This document shows, one piece after another, positions 18,383-27,658 of a stretch of 64,000 bases of DNA; within the stretch, counting starts at the first letter, position 1; each line of letters starts with the position of its first letter. A model generated the notes under the pieces. That model was not told the origin of the DNA. It did no database searches and was given only the letters and a program-made list of their open reading frames with translations. The stretch covers positions 310,001 to 374,000 of the forward strand of contig CAVXOL010000019.1 in NCBI GenBank assembly GCA_963763325.1, read 5' to 3'. The DNA comes from JBBECJ01 sp963763325. Its GTDB lineage: Bacteria > Chloroflexota > Chloroflexia > Thermomicrobiales > CFX8. The position numbers were made by a program, and so were the translations under genes.

Positions 18383-19343
18383 TCAGCTTTCGGCTTCGGC
18401 ACGAGGGTACGGCGCGACGACAAGCAGCGCGGCGGGACGAACAGTCAGCGCGAGTGGTGTCGTGCCGAGATCGTCGGAATCGGCGCGGGCCGGCAGCGGG
18501 CTGTGGCCCTCGACCCGGACACTGGCAGAGCGATAGGTGTCGACCTTCGGTGAGTAGCGATGGCGTCCGAAGGCGGTTCGCAGCAGATGCCACAGCAAGC
18601 CCAGTCTGGAGAACCGACGAAAGAGGGATACGTCGAACTGGCCGTCATCGAGAAGCGCGTCGGGCGCGACCGTCAGGCCAAGGCCCGTGTACGGGCCATT
18701 GGCCATCGTGACCATCAGCGCACGCGTGCGAATGACGCGATCGTCGAGGTGGATGACCATTCGGGCAGGCCGGTAGCGAATGGCGACCCAGATCGCTTCG
18801 AGGATCGAGCGGTACTCACCTGCGTCGAAGCGCTGCAACGCGGCAAAGACCGGTGCGTTCACACCTACCGAGGCGCTCTCGAAGAACGTCACGTCGCCGG
18901 CATCGCCGACATCGATCCTGCGCACGTTCCCATCGGCGATAATGGCAGCCGCCGCCTCAAGATCGCGCGGAATCCCGAGCATTCGCGCGATGTTCATGAC
19001 ACTTCCCAGCGGCAGGACACCCAGTGCCGTGGATGGTCCCAAGCAACTCGCGCGCGATGACCCGCACAGTCCCATCCCCACCAGCCGCGATGACAGCGTC
19101 GTATCCCTGGCTGGCGGCGTCACGTGTCAGTTCACAAGCATGTTCTTCGGACTCGGTGATGACCAGTTCGGCCCCAGACCCGAACCGCTCCACCAGGTCA
19201 CGGACATCGTCTTCGCTTGTGCGATTGGTCGTCAGCCCGGCCTTCGAGCCGCAGCTCGGATTCAGCAGAATCCGTAATCGTCGCGTCGTAGCTTGCTGTT
19301 CATGCTGCGCCAGTAACGGCCTGATCCGTTTCAACGGCCACAA
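18383..19343 (-). pseudogene. Diacylglycerol/lipid kinase family protein (one frame break)
   Basis: A DAGK/YegS-type lipid kinase of about 315 residues. The N-terminal frame has ILLNPSCGSKAG and the nucleotide loop VIAAGGDGTVRVIARELLGT. Near 19035 the frame changes to ALGVLPLGSVMNIARMLGIP, the family's LPLGTxND element, followed by the beta-sandwich domain (DVTFFESASVGVNAPVFAAL, MVTMANGPYTGLGLTVAPDALLDDG in part). The two frames meet exactly inside a conserved region, suggesting a base error. Likely phosphorylates a lipid such as diacylglycerol at the membrane. Confidence 0.8.
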
Positions 19344-19523
19344 TCATCCTCCAAGGCTCTCCCGAGGAGATACCTGCACTCACGTTCTGAACGTGACGTC
19401 ATGAGACCGGAGAATCGATCACACCCCGATTGCAGCGCAAGTGCGCGACCATCGACATCGAGAATCGATTCACCGTTCTCCACCGGCGGATGAGAACGGT
19501 GAATCGTGGCCATCAGGTAAAGG

Positions 19524-20375
19524 TCACGCGTCTCGAAGCGCCTCCCAGCTGGCACGACAGAGCTGGGAGATGAGGTGGGTCGCGGCATAGTTGCCCGGCA
19601 GCCCGCTGGGAACCTCGACCGGCACGTGCTCGGTGTAGACCGTCAGGATGAAGAGCGGCGTCGTGCCGTCGTCGGCGTAGACGATCCCAGCATCGTTGAT
19701 GTTGCGCGCACCCGTTCCCGTCTTATGGGCCACCTTGACCGTCCCGGGCAGCATCGCCGGCAGTCGCTGGCGCAGCTTCTGCCATGACAGGATGTCGATC
19801 CCAAGCTGGCAGAGATCGGTCGTCGAGCCGAGTTGCTTCGCGACGGCTTCGTCACGCGTCCCCTGCTGGAGCAGGTCGAGCAGCCGTCCAACATCGGCAG
19901 GCGTCGTCGTGTTGGTGGCGTCGACAGCGTGGTCGCGGGTCAGGTTACCTGGCGGGATGCCGTGGCGATGCATCGTGTTGGACATCCCAATCGACTGGCA
20001 GAGCGCGTTGACGGCGTCCAGCCCGACCAGGTCGGCAACCGTCCCGGTGCAGGTGTTGTCGCTGACGATGATCATCAGAATCATGGCGTCGCGCAACGTG
20101 ATCGTGAAGCCGGGCGTGAAATGCTGGAAGACGCCACTGTTATTGTTCTGGTACTTCGCCTGGATCTCAACCGGCTGGTTCAGGTCCAGCTTGCCTTCGT
20201 GGATCGCTTTCAGGGCGGCAACCAGGATCGCGATCTTGCGCGTGCTGGCCGATGGCACGATCACCTGACCGTTGCGGTCGGCCTCTTCGCCGGTCCTGAG
20301 GTTCTTCAGGTACCAGCCGGTATGAAACGGCTGCTCGTCGCAGAGTCCGTTCAAGCGGTGCGATAGCTGCTGCAT
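19524..20375 (-). CDS. Class A beta-lactamase-fold serine hydrolase
   Basis: 283 residues. Penicillin-binding fold signatures are in order: Ser44-Thr-Arg-Lys47 (SxxK), Ser105-Asp-Asn107 (SDN), Lys218-Thr-Gly220 (KTG). The segment before NTTTPADVGRLL, where class A enzymes carry Glu166, has no glutamate at the matching place. No signal peptide is visible. It may therefore be a DD-peptidase-like or otherwise non-lactamase hydrolase, possibly cytoplasmic. Flanking genes give no resistance context. Confidence 0.85.
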   Translation of the reverse strand: MQQLSHRLNGLCDEQPFHTGWYLKNLRTGEEADRNGQVIVPSASTRKIAILVAALKAIHEGKLDLNQPVEIQAKYQNNNSGVFQHFTPGFTITLRDAMILMIIVSDNTCTGTVADLVGLDAVNALCQSIGMSNTMHRHGIPPGNLTRDHAVDATNTTTPADVGRLLDLLQQGTRDEAVAKQLGSTTDLCQLGIDILSWQKLRQRLPAMLPGTVKVAHKTGTGARNINDAGIVYADDGTTPLFILTVYTEHVPVEVPSGLPGNYAATHLISQLCRASWEALRDA

Positions 20376-20573
20376 CGAGCGTCTCCCCTCATCCAGTGCA
20401 GAACCCTCACGGCGCCGCCATTGTAGAGCGGATGCCGTTGGCTGTCGCCCTGCAGCACGTGCCAGCCTGCGATCGGGCGGCGGTGTCGAGGTATCCGGTC
20501 GGCACGGTGCTTCCGCTCAGGGAGCAGAGCGCAGAATCCGGCCTGCCACGTCCGGTAGCCCACTCAAACGCGA

Positions 20574-20599
20574 GAGGCCCGTCCGTGTGGACGGGCCTC
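20574..20599 (-). terminator. Perfect hairpin after the DoxX-family gene
   Basis: GAGGCCCGTCC and GGACGGGCCTC form a perfect 11-bp stem with a GTGT loop, 34 bases beyond the DoxX-family stop. No clear T-run follows, common in GC-rich genomes. Confidence 0.7.
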
Positions 20600-20632
20600 G
20601 GTCGTGGTGGGTCGTGGTGCGTCAGGCGTGGG

Positions 20633-21467
20633 TCAGGCGTGGGCATGTCCATCCTGTGGGACGGTCTCGCCATCCGCCTGGAACAGTGCCCCGACCTGCC
20701 ACGGTGCTCCCAGTGCCGGGATCAGCCAGCGGTCGAGTCCCCAGTACCCGGCCACCTTCCAGGCCAGCACCAGGAAGACCGTCAGTCCGAACAGAACCGG
20801 GTTGGTCGAGGACGACCCGGCCAGCATGAAGCTGAAGTTCATCAGCGTCCCGAAGAAGGCGGCGATCCCGACCAGGGCACCCACGATCAGCCCGATCCCG
20901 ACCAGGAACTCGCCGACCGCGATCAGCTTCGCGAACCAGGTGTACCACTCGTGATCGAGCATGTACTGCAGCACATCGCGGTACCACGCATAGGTGATGG
21001 CGGCACGGCCCGGTGGCTCGGGGATGGCGACGGCACGTTCCCAGTAGCCCTGGAGCGCCGAGCCACCGTCCATCCAGGCACTGTCACGCAGCTTGTGCTC
21101 ACCGGCCTGGAGCCACTCGAGGCCGATGAAGTAGCGCAGCGGCATCCAGAAGATGGCGCAGATAGGTGTTGCCGAGGAGCATCTTCCACAGCGTCGGGTC
21201 GTCGGTCTGGCCGGCGGTGGTCGTGTCGCTGGTCGGACGGATGTGGACGCCGTCGTCGGGCAGGCGGCGTGCCTGCAGGTAGCCGGCGACGAGGATCGAG
21301 GCCAGCATCAGGTAGGTGATGATGGTGTACTCGGAGTAGTAGTGGCCGGAGAAGAGGTTGTCGAGGTTGAACAACCCGTCGGCGAAGGCCCACGAGAGGA
21401 ACAGGAACAGCACCGCCGAGACGGCGGTCAGGAGGTAGGTCGTCGTCCGTGTCATCGTGCGCGTCAT
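20633..21467 (-). pseudogene. DoxX/DoxD-family membrane protein (one frame break)
   Basis: About 277 residues. The first frame has an N-terminal membrane helix (YLLTAVSAVLFLFLSWAFA), a second helix and the loop ending LWKMLLGNTY. Near 21150 the frame shifts to AIFWMPLRYFIGLEWLQAGE, the start of a DoxX/TQO-small-subunit domain with four helices (FAKLIAVGEFLVGIGLIVGA, FGTLMNFSFMLAG) and a His-rich end (DGHAHA). One base restores the frame at a conserved junction. Related proteins are quinone-linked thiosulfate oxidoreductase subunits or uncharacterised respiratory membrane proteins. The exact role is unknown. Confidence 0.8.
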
Positions 21468-21752
21468 CTCGATCTCCTATCGCTTGATCTGAAAGGTCAT
21501 CAATGCGCGATCAACGGCTGTCAGGTGCCAGTCCCCCTCGTCAACATCACCCTCCGATCGTTCTGATCCTTCATGCCGATGCGTTTCCAGTCATCTGGAC
21601 TCGCGCTCACGAGTCGGTTATTAGCGTCAACGATAGTCGCCACGTATATGCGTTCCTGTGAATCGGACGAAGCTCAGACGTTACGAATTCGTGTCAGAAG
21701 ACCGACGAGACAGGAGGTAGCAGGGATCGGCCAGGTGGGTGATCAGCTGCGA

Positions 21753-23381
21753 TCAGGTGCGATCGTCACTCAGCCGTACGGGATGCAACCGCTCGGTGAG
21801 TGCGTTTACCGCGCTGGAGACGACGTCGTCGAAGAGCTGTCCGGTGTCCAGTCGAATATGCTGCCAGTCGCTGAATTCAGTTACTGGCTCGAACCTGGGA
21901 CGCCTGGCTGGACGTAGGTCTCCCAGCGCGCATCGGAGACGGTCGTCTGGTCGTGTTCGCGTGCGGCAAGCCGCTGCCGAACCACGCTCATCATCGGCGA
22001 CTGTCTCAAGACAGAAGGCGAGCGCACCCGCTCTCCGCGCCAGGTCGCAGGCCCGCGCGCGCCACTCCTGCCGTTGAAACGTCGCGTCGACGATAACCGA
22101 CTGGCCCTCGGTGAGCAGCTCGCGTGCTCGATCCAGGAGAGTTTCGTAGGTCCGTTGCGTGAACGCTTTGGAATAGATGCCACACTCATACCCCTCGTAG
22201 CGATGATCCGCGTCGGAGATGCCCGCGAGCTCCTTGCGGACGGCGTCGGACGCGATGACCCGCAGATCAAGTCTGGACGCCAACGCGTGTGCGACGGCCG
22301 ACTTCCCGGTACCCGGAGAGGCCCGACATGATGATGAGGATCAGTGGTTGGTCACTGGCCGCATAGCGGCAGGCGAGGTCGAAGTAGTGGCGCGCAGACG
22401 TTCGTGCCGTGGTTGTCGCTGCCTCGTCGATCTCGGGTTCGTCGAGCTGGAAGCTATTGACCTTGCCACGCACGTACGCCCGATAGCATTTGTAAAAGTT
22501 GAGGACGCGCGTCAGCCCGCTATCACCGGTTGTCTGCTGATATTTCGTGACGAATCTTTCGGCAAGATCCGGTCGGCCGCGCCGGTCAAGATCCATGGCC
22601 AGGAACGCGACCTCCGACGCGACATCGGAGTAGCGAAAGCGGCGATTGAACTCAATGCAGTCGTAGATGCAGATGTCATCGGTGAAGCAGACGGCTGACG
22701 CTCGCAGGTCACCATGGCAGTCACGGATATATCCGGAGCGAATCCGCTCGTCGAAGACATGTCGATGGCGGGTCAGGAAGGTGAGGGCAGCTGCCTCGAG
22801 GAATTCTGCCTGCCACGACGACAGCGTGCGGCCAACGTACGGGCGTGTCTGATCGATGTTCTCACGCCAGTTGCGCTCGATCGTCCGCGGGGAGCCGTAG
22901 CGCTCGATGCGTGGCCCGGTCGCTGACATGGCGTGGAAGCGGGCAATCTTGTCGACCAGCCGATCTAGCATTTCCGGCTTCAGTCGTCCCTCAAAGAGGA
23001 GACGATCCATCATGAGGGCGTCAGGAAGCCGGCGCATCTGGACCGCGTAATCGATGACGCTCGCCTCGACCGCCGATTCGATATCCGTTCTCGCCGCCGC
23101 ATGACCGGCACAACACCCAGGTAGGTGTCGCCGCACAAGCGCCGGTTGAGTTCCACTTCCTGGCGACAATAGAAGTGACGCCGCCGGAGCGTCGTGAAGT
23201 TGAGGAAGCCGAGGTCGAGTGGCTTCTTGAGCTTGTAGACCAGGTCGCCAGCAATCAGCACATACGAGATGTGCGTCTGGATCAGTTCGACGTGCGTGAC
23301 CGTGTGCGAGTATGCGTCCGGCTTCATCAATCCCGCGATATGGTCAGGTAGCTGTGCTCCGATCGGCGATTCAGCATTCAA
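21753..23381 (-). pseudogene. Fused aminoglycoside-phosphotransferase-like / P-loop kinase (several frame breaks)
   Basis: About 540 residues of the COG2187+COG0645 architecture. A TTG start at 23381 has GAGGAG 7 bases upstream. The N-terminal lobe (HISYVLIAGDLVYKLKKPLD) and the phosphotransferase core (YIRDCHGDLRASAVCF, catalytic HGD; IYDCIEFNRRFRYSDVASE) are in two frames with a break near 23090. A P-loop kinase follows. Its Walker A is split: the literal frame reads GLSGYREVG, but dropping one T near 22307 gives GLSGTGKSAVAHALASRL. Further breaks lie near 21980 and 21915. An error exactly in Walker A argues for miscalled bases in a functional gene. Substrate unknown. Confidence 0.8.
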
Positions 23382-23510
23382 CTGGCGACTCCTCGCTGGT
23401 CCGTGAGATTGCCGGAATCCGTAGGGTGTCGCCGGGAAGACCGACGCGCCTTCCCGGCGACACGATTGAGACACTTCCTGCTGAGCCAGATCATCAGCGA
23501 ACCGCCGTCG

Positions 23511-23969
23511 TTAACCGACTGGCACGGCGATGGTAGCGATCTCTCGTGCCCAATCTGCTGCTCGTTCGATCTCCCCATCCTCCACTGGCCCTTCGCTCGA
23601 TTCAACGAAGAAGCTCTCCGGCTCGGTCACGATCCGGGCGCCGTGCTTGCGCAGACGTTTTGCGATCCCGAGCGACGCCGCTCCAACGATGAAGCGTGGC
23701 TTGCGGAAACGCGTGTCGAATGTCGCGGTCGCGACATCCTTGATGCTGCCGGCCGGCAGGCTCTTCAGGAACAGCTGCATCGGCTGGCTGACGCCATGGG
23801 CGTGCGTCGGGCCGCCGATGACCAGCAGGTCTAGGGCAGGCGGGACCTCGAATGGGTCGGTAACTGCATGGAGATCGACGGTGTACGCGTCCTGCAACGC
23901 GTTCGCGATCGCCTCCGCGATGTGCCGCGTGTTCCCGAACTTGGAATCGTAGATGACCAGTGCGTTCAT
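23511..23969 (-). CDS. Flavodoxin-domain protein
   Basis: 152 residues. The FMN phosphate loop SKFGNTRHIAEAIANAL and LLVIGGPTHAHGVSQPMQLF define a flavodoxin fold. It probably binds FMN and acts as a small electron carrier or NAD(P)H-quinone-type reductase. It lies between the phosphotransferase/kinase and the PhoD-like gene, all on the minus strand, with short gaps. Two more flavodoxin-fold genes lie at 29271-30463. Confidence 0.88.
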   Translation of the reverse strand: MNALVIYDSKFGNTRHIAEAIANALQDAYTVDLHAVTDPFEVPPALDLLVIGGPTHAHGVSQPMQLFLKSLPAGSIKDVATATFDTRFRKPRFIVGAASLGIAKRLRKHGARIVTEPESFFVESSEGPVEDGEIERAADWAREIATIAVPVG

Positions 23970-23995
23970 CGACGTCGCTCCTTTCGTCGCGCGAT

Positions 23996-25771
23996 TTATC
24001 GAGTGCCAGTCTCGACCGTGTACTGGTAGCGCAGGACCTCTTCGCCCTGGTAGTTCTGGCCGCTCAGCGTGACCGTTATCGTGTCGCCACCGTCGTCTTC
24101 GATATCGACGAGCCCGAACTGCCCGCTGTCTGCCGAGGTGCCTTCACTGTATGGGCCGCCCTTGAGGCCACCATGCTTGTCGAGCGGGGCCGCGTGGAAG
24201 ACAGGGAATCCGCCGCCGCCGTCAGTCGAGAAGTCGCTGTTCGTGCCGTCGTCGATGGCGAGCGAGTGAGCGTCGCCGCTGAGCATCAACAGCCCCTGGA
24301 TATCGTTGCCGGCAATGAAGTCGGCGAGCTCTCGACGCTCGGTGGTGAAGCCTCCCCAGGTGTCACTGCCGACACCGGCAGCGTCGATCCACGGACCTGA
24401 GTTGATCCAGACGATGACCGGGTAGACACCCTGCGCGTCAAGGAGCTGCTGCTTGAACCAGGCCTTCTGCGCATCGCCGAGCATGCTCTTGTCGGCGTTG
24501 TCGACATCAGCGTCAGGATCGCGCTCGGAACGTGTGTCGGTCAGGATGAAACGGACCCGGCCAACCGTGAACGCCTGATAGATCGGCACATCACCTGATC
24601 CAGCCGGCAGTTTGTAGTGCGGGACGTACTGCTGGTAAACGGTTCGGACGACTTCGCGCGTCGGTGACATGCGATCGCCGTCGTTAGGTCCGTAGTCGTG
24701 ATCGTCCCAGACATATGCGATCGGCAGGCTGCGATAGAGAGCGGCTTGTGCCGGTTCTGTCAGCACCTGGTCAAGCTCCGCCCGGAAGCGATCGGGATCG
24801 GCGACGTCAATGTAGCTGTAGTGAATGTCACCCAGGTTCATATAGAAGAGCGGTTCAGCCAGACGAATAGCGTCGAAAACCTGCCCGTTGGATCCAGTGC
24901 GAGCGCAGGATGCGAACGCGAAGCTGAACGACGCCGCGCGATCCGGGTAGGTCGTGAACTGACCCTGCCGGATCAGATCCAGACGACCATCGGCCTCAAT
25001 GGCATAATAGTAGTCTGTGCCCGGAGTCAGATTACCGACAGTGAACGACACGACGCGTTGATTCAGATCGTCAAGCGCAACATCCACAGCCGAGTACATG
25101 GGATCTGTCATCTCGGCTGCCGAGCTGACTGCCAGCCGAACGTTGTCATAGTCATCCGCCAGCTTGGCGTTGACGGTAATTGAGGTGGCGGACGCGCCGC
25201 CGGACCAGACCCACTCGACCAGGTCGATGGCCGGAGCGCTCGTTGCCGACTGCGGGTGGGTGGGGCCGAAGAGGTAGTTGTGGAAGTACGCGGAGGCGTA
25301 GCCACCGGCACCGACCAGGGCCAGCATCGCAACCGCGAGCGCGACGACCGCCTTCAGCGATTGCTTCCGCTGCCAGACAAACCAGAACATGACGCTGGGG
25401 ATCAGGAAGACGAGCGCGGCCAGAAATGAAAGCTGGGGTTCGTTCTCGACCGTCGCGAGAACACCGAGGAAGATCGCGCCGAACGCGATCATTGACGCCC
25501 CAAGGGCCTCCCACCGCAAGGCGATCAGGCTGCCGATCGCGACGAGAAAGAGCAGCGCCAGTTGGACGGGTGTCTGCCAGGTGCCGAGTTCGGGGTTGGA
25601 GGGGATTCCATCGCGCAGGCCCAGTCCCAGGAACACGATCGTTGCGACGACGACCCAGATTCGTGCGGCCCAGCGAATCCGGCCCGCGGTTCGATCGGAG
25701 AGCGTCAGGGCATCGAACGGTCGATGCCGATTCAGTGATTGCCGTTGAGTGACACCTGCGATTCCACTCAT
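23996..25771 (-). CDS. PhoD-like alkaline phosphatase with N-terminal membrane region
   Basis: 591 residues. The first ~170 residues contain about five hydrophobic helices. A fibronectin-like segment follows (WVWSGGASATSITVNAKL, VGNLTPGTDYYYAI), then the PhoD metallophosphatase core: SFAFASCARTG, FYMNLGDIHYSY, YVWDDHDYGPNDGD, RFILTDTRSERDP and MLSGDAHSLAID. These hold the Asp/His metal ligands of the family. PhoD is usually secreted by Tat and soluble; here a multi-helix membrane domain replaces the Tat signal, so the phosphatase is probably membrane-tethered with its domain outside. Likely a phosphodiester/phosphomonoester scavenger. Confidence 0.9.
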   Translation of the reverse strand: MSGIAGVTQRQSLNRHRPFDALTLSDRTAGRIRWAARIWVVVATIVFLGLGLRDGIPSNPELGTWQTPVQLALLFLVAIGSLIALRWEALGASMIAFGAIFLGVLATVENEPQLSFLAALVFLIPSVMFWFVWQRKQSLKAVVALAVAMLALVGAGGYASAYFHNYLFGPTHPQSATSAPAIDLVEWVWSGGASATSITVNAKLADDYDNVRLAVSSAAEMTDPMYSAVDVALDDLNQRVVSFTVGNLTPGTDYYYAIEADGRLDLIRQGQFTTYPDRAASFSFAFASCARTGSNGQVFDAIRLAEPLFYMNLGDIHYSYIDVADPDRFRAELDQVLTEPAQAALYRSLPIAYVWDDHDYGPNDGDRMSPTREVVRTVYQQYVPHYKLPAGSGDVPIYQAFTVGRVRFILTDTRSERDPDADVDNADKSMLGDAQKAWFKQQLLDAQGVYPVIVWINSGPWIDAAGVGSDTWGGFTTERRELADFIAGNDIQGLLMLSGDAHSLAIDDGTNSDFSTDGGGGFPVFHAAPLDKHGGLKGGPYSEGTSADSGQFGLVDIEDDGGDTITVTLSGQNYQGEEVLRYQYTVETGTR

Positions 25772-26003
25772 CAGACGCGCCCTTCCGGCGTCCGTTCATC
25801 GATGTCTCTCGTCGGTGACTGACGTATACCGGCTGGAGAACGGACTGTGCCTCTTTGATGATAGGTCCTGCGGCATATCAATCATGACTCACGACGGGCA
25901 TTCGTGTGTCAGTCATGCAACAACACTTCGTGCGCGTTCGTAACAGCATTGCGCCCGGATGCGGGTTCCGGGCGCTCGTTCCAATGGCAAGGTCGACCGC
26001 GCC

Positions 26004-26267
26004 TCAGTGCTCGGCATCACCTTCCATGATGGCAAGCCGGGTGTAGTAATCAGGCAGCTCATTGAGGTGAGCGAGCGCGATCTTGCCGGTCAGGATCGGA
26101 TCGTCGTTGGTGACGTTTGTCGCTGGGTCGTGAAGGCCATGCTCAAGCTCGACTTCCAGCCCCATCCGAAACTGTTCGAGATCGTAGTCAACCCGTCCCC
26201 AGTCGATGCCGATGACATCGGCGATGCGGCGCGCCTCCTCGGTCGTGAACTGTTGTCTGTCAGTCAT
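26004..26267 (-). CDS. DUF5661 family protein
   Basis: 87 residues starting MTDRQQFTTEEARRIADVIG. The pattern EEARRIAxxIGIDW, then GLEVELEHG and ILTGKIALAHLNELPDYYTRL, matches the DUF5661 family. The shorter ATG at 26267 agrees with the family N-terminus better than the longer frame at 26300. Small soluble helical protein, function unknown. Confidence 0.8.
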   Translation of the reverse strand: MTDRQQFTTEEARRIADVIGIDWGRVDYDLEQFRMGLEVELEHGLHDPATNVTNDDPILTGKIALAHLNELPDYYTRLAIMEGDAEH

Positions 26268-26318
26268 CCGGAGCCCCCTTCTCTGGTACAGCACGTCCAA
26301 ATCACAACCTCGACGATG

Positions 26319-27011
26319 TCAGGTCGAAACGGCATGCAGGTCTGGTGCGTTAGTGATGAAACGATCGGTCGTTTCGCGCTCTGCCTCGGACGCGAGACGC
26401 TCAGCGCGCTCCTTGATGCCCAGCAGCATCTTGCGCATCATCAGGAAAGCGCCAGGCGACATCACCTCCCACCGGAGCCGCGACTGCCACCGGTTTGCCG
26501 GCGCACGGTTGCGCGTGATGAGATGGGTTCTGTCGCCATCGAGCGGAACCAGCGCAAAAGACCAGCTCCAGGAACCGTCAGGATAGGCCAGCACGAGCGA
26601 CCGGCGCGGGACGAGCGCTTCGACTCTGAGCCGAGGGCCGTTTGGGTTGAGCACAAATTCATCGCCGACATCCATATGCTGCCATTCCGGGACGATGCGA
26701 TCAGCGCTGTGCATGTTCAACCCGTTCAGATTCTCGATCCAGTCGTAGGTGTAAGCACCACCGCGACCCGGCCCCATCTGTACCAGCCAAGGCCAGACAT
26801 ACTCCGGTGGCGCATCGATCGCAACGCCCTGCGTCGCCTGGACAGCCGGTTCAGGAACGATCTCGTCGCCAGGCAGCGGTCGGGATACGTCGTCCTCGGT
26901 CACTCCCCAGTGGTTGGACCACGGTCGGAAACCTCTCCAGTAGAGCAGCGCGAGTGGTGGGACTGCCACTCCGAACAGGCGACCCACCGTCCAGGATCGT
27001 TGTGCCTTCAT
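26319..27011 (-). CDS. SRPBCC family protein
   Basis: 230 residues. A short N-terminal hydrophobic stretch (FGVAVPPLALLYWRGF) precedes a START/polyketide-cyclase-like hydrophobic pocket domain: VAIDAPPEYVWPWLVQMGPG, YTYDWIENL, FVLNPNGPRLRVEAL and FALVPLDGDRTHLITRNR. Such proteins bind lipids or hydrophobic ligands. Its start is 28 bases from the end of the next upstream gene on the same strand. Ligand unknown. Confidence 0.85.
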   Translation of the reverse strand: MKAQRSWTVGRLFGVAVPPLALLYWRGFRPWSNHWGVTEDDVSRPLPGDEIVPEPAVQATQGVAIDAPPEYVWPWLVQMGPGRGGAYTYDWIENLNGLNMHSADRIVPEWQHMDVGDEFVLNPNGPRLRVEALVPRRSLVLAYPDGSWSWSFALVPLDGDRTHLITRNRAPANRWQSRLRWEVMSPGAFLMMRKMLLGIKERAERLASEAERETTDRFITNAPDLHAVST

Positions 27012-27039
27012 TGTCTCCCGCTTTCTGTATGCGACGGAA

Positions 27040-27294
27040 TTAGCCCGAGGTTACGCGTCGGGCGTGGAGTTCCATCTGCCGTCGCAAGTCCTCGACAGCG
27101 TCCGTCGCGGAGTGCCCCATCCCGACCAGCACCCAGGGGAGTGATGTGGTCGGCGGCGTGAGGCCACGGACTGTCCCAACCGCAACCCAGTCTCCGGTGA
27201 CCCCCGACCGTGTGATCGTGTATTCGGCCCGGAGCGGACCGACGCAGATCTGAGGCACGGTCTCCCGGGTGGTGAGGTCGATCACGGCCGACAT
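27040..27294 (-). CDS. Conserved-looking small protein of unknown function
   Basis: 84 residues from ATG 27294, which has GGAGG 7 bases upstream; a longer frame begins at 27333. Contains YTITRSGVTGDWVAVGTVRG and VLVGMGHSATDAVEDLRRQME. It has a beta-strand-rich first half and one helix at the end, compatible with a HicB/small alpha-beta fold, but I do not recognise the family. Confidence 0.6.
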   Translation of the reverse strand: MSAVIDLTTRETVPQICVGPLRAEYTITRSGVTGDWVAVGTVRGLTPPTTSLPWVLVGMGHSATDAVEDLRRQMELHARRVTSG

Positions 27295-27658
27295 GAAGAT
27301 CCTCCAGACGTTGCCACACTGACCGCGCATCATTGGCAGTCATATACGCACTCTACCCACGTCGCGTTGCAGACCGGCGACGATCACCACAAGGGATGTA
27401 GCAGTTCCGTGTCAGGGCGCGATTGCAGCACGACTGACGAATCAGTTCGGATGCGCTGACACGCCGAAAACTGGCACGCGATTGAAACACACGATCGTGA
27501 TGTTGCAACGCGCTGACAACAGGCTCGGTCATAGTCTAGCGAGAGCGGAGGGTGCCTCCTGCCTGGTGTCAGCGGAAAGCCACCGGCAGTCGATCCACCG
27601 CGGGGAATCGTCGATCCGCTTTCTTGCCGTGATCGACGGGACGACGGAGGCTAAACAC
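27295..27658. other. Intergenic region with divergent promoters presumed
   Basis: 364 bases between the divergent small gene and the alpha/beta hydrolase. No convincing reading frame, repeat or RNA was seen. It must contain promoters for both directions, but no confident -35/-10 pair could be picked. Confidence 0.3.

Noticed and set aside
18364..18711. Plus-strand frame with a good AGGAGG site (115 codons)
   Set aside because: Opposite the lipid kinase C-terminus, Arg-rich without hydrophobic core; the ribosome site is probably chance.
27395..27412. 15-base match CAGTTCCGTGTCAGG near 27.4 and 38.9 kb
   Set aside because: A few matches of this length are expected by chance in 64 kb; no further similarity around it.
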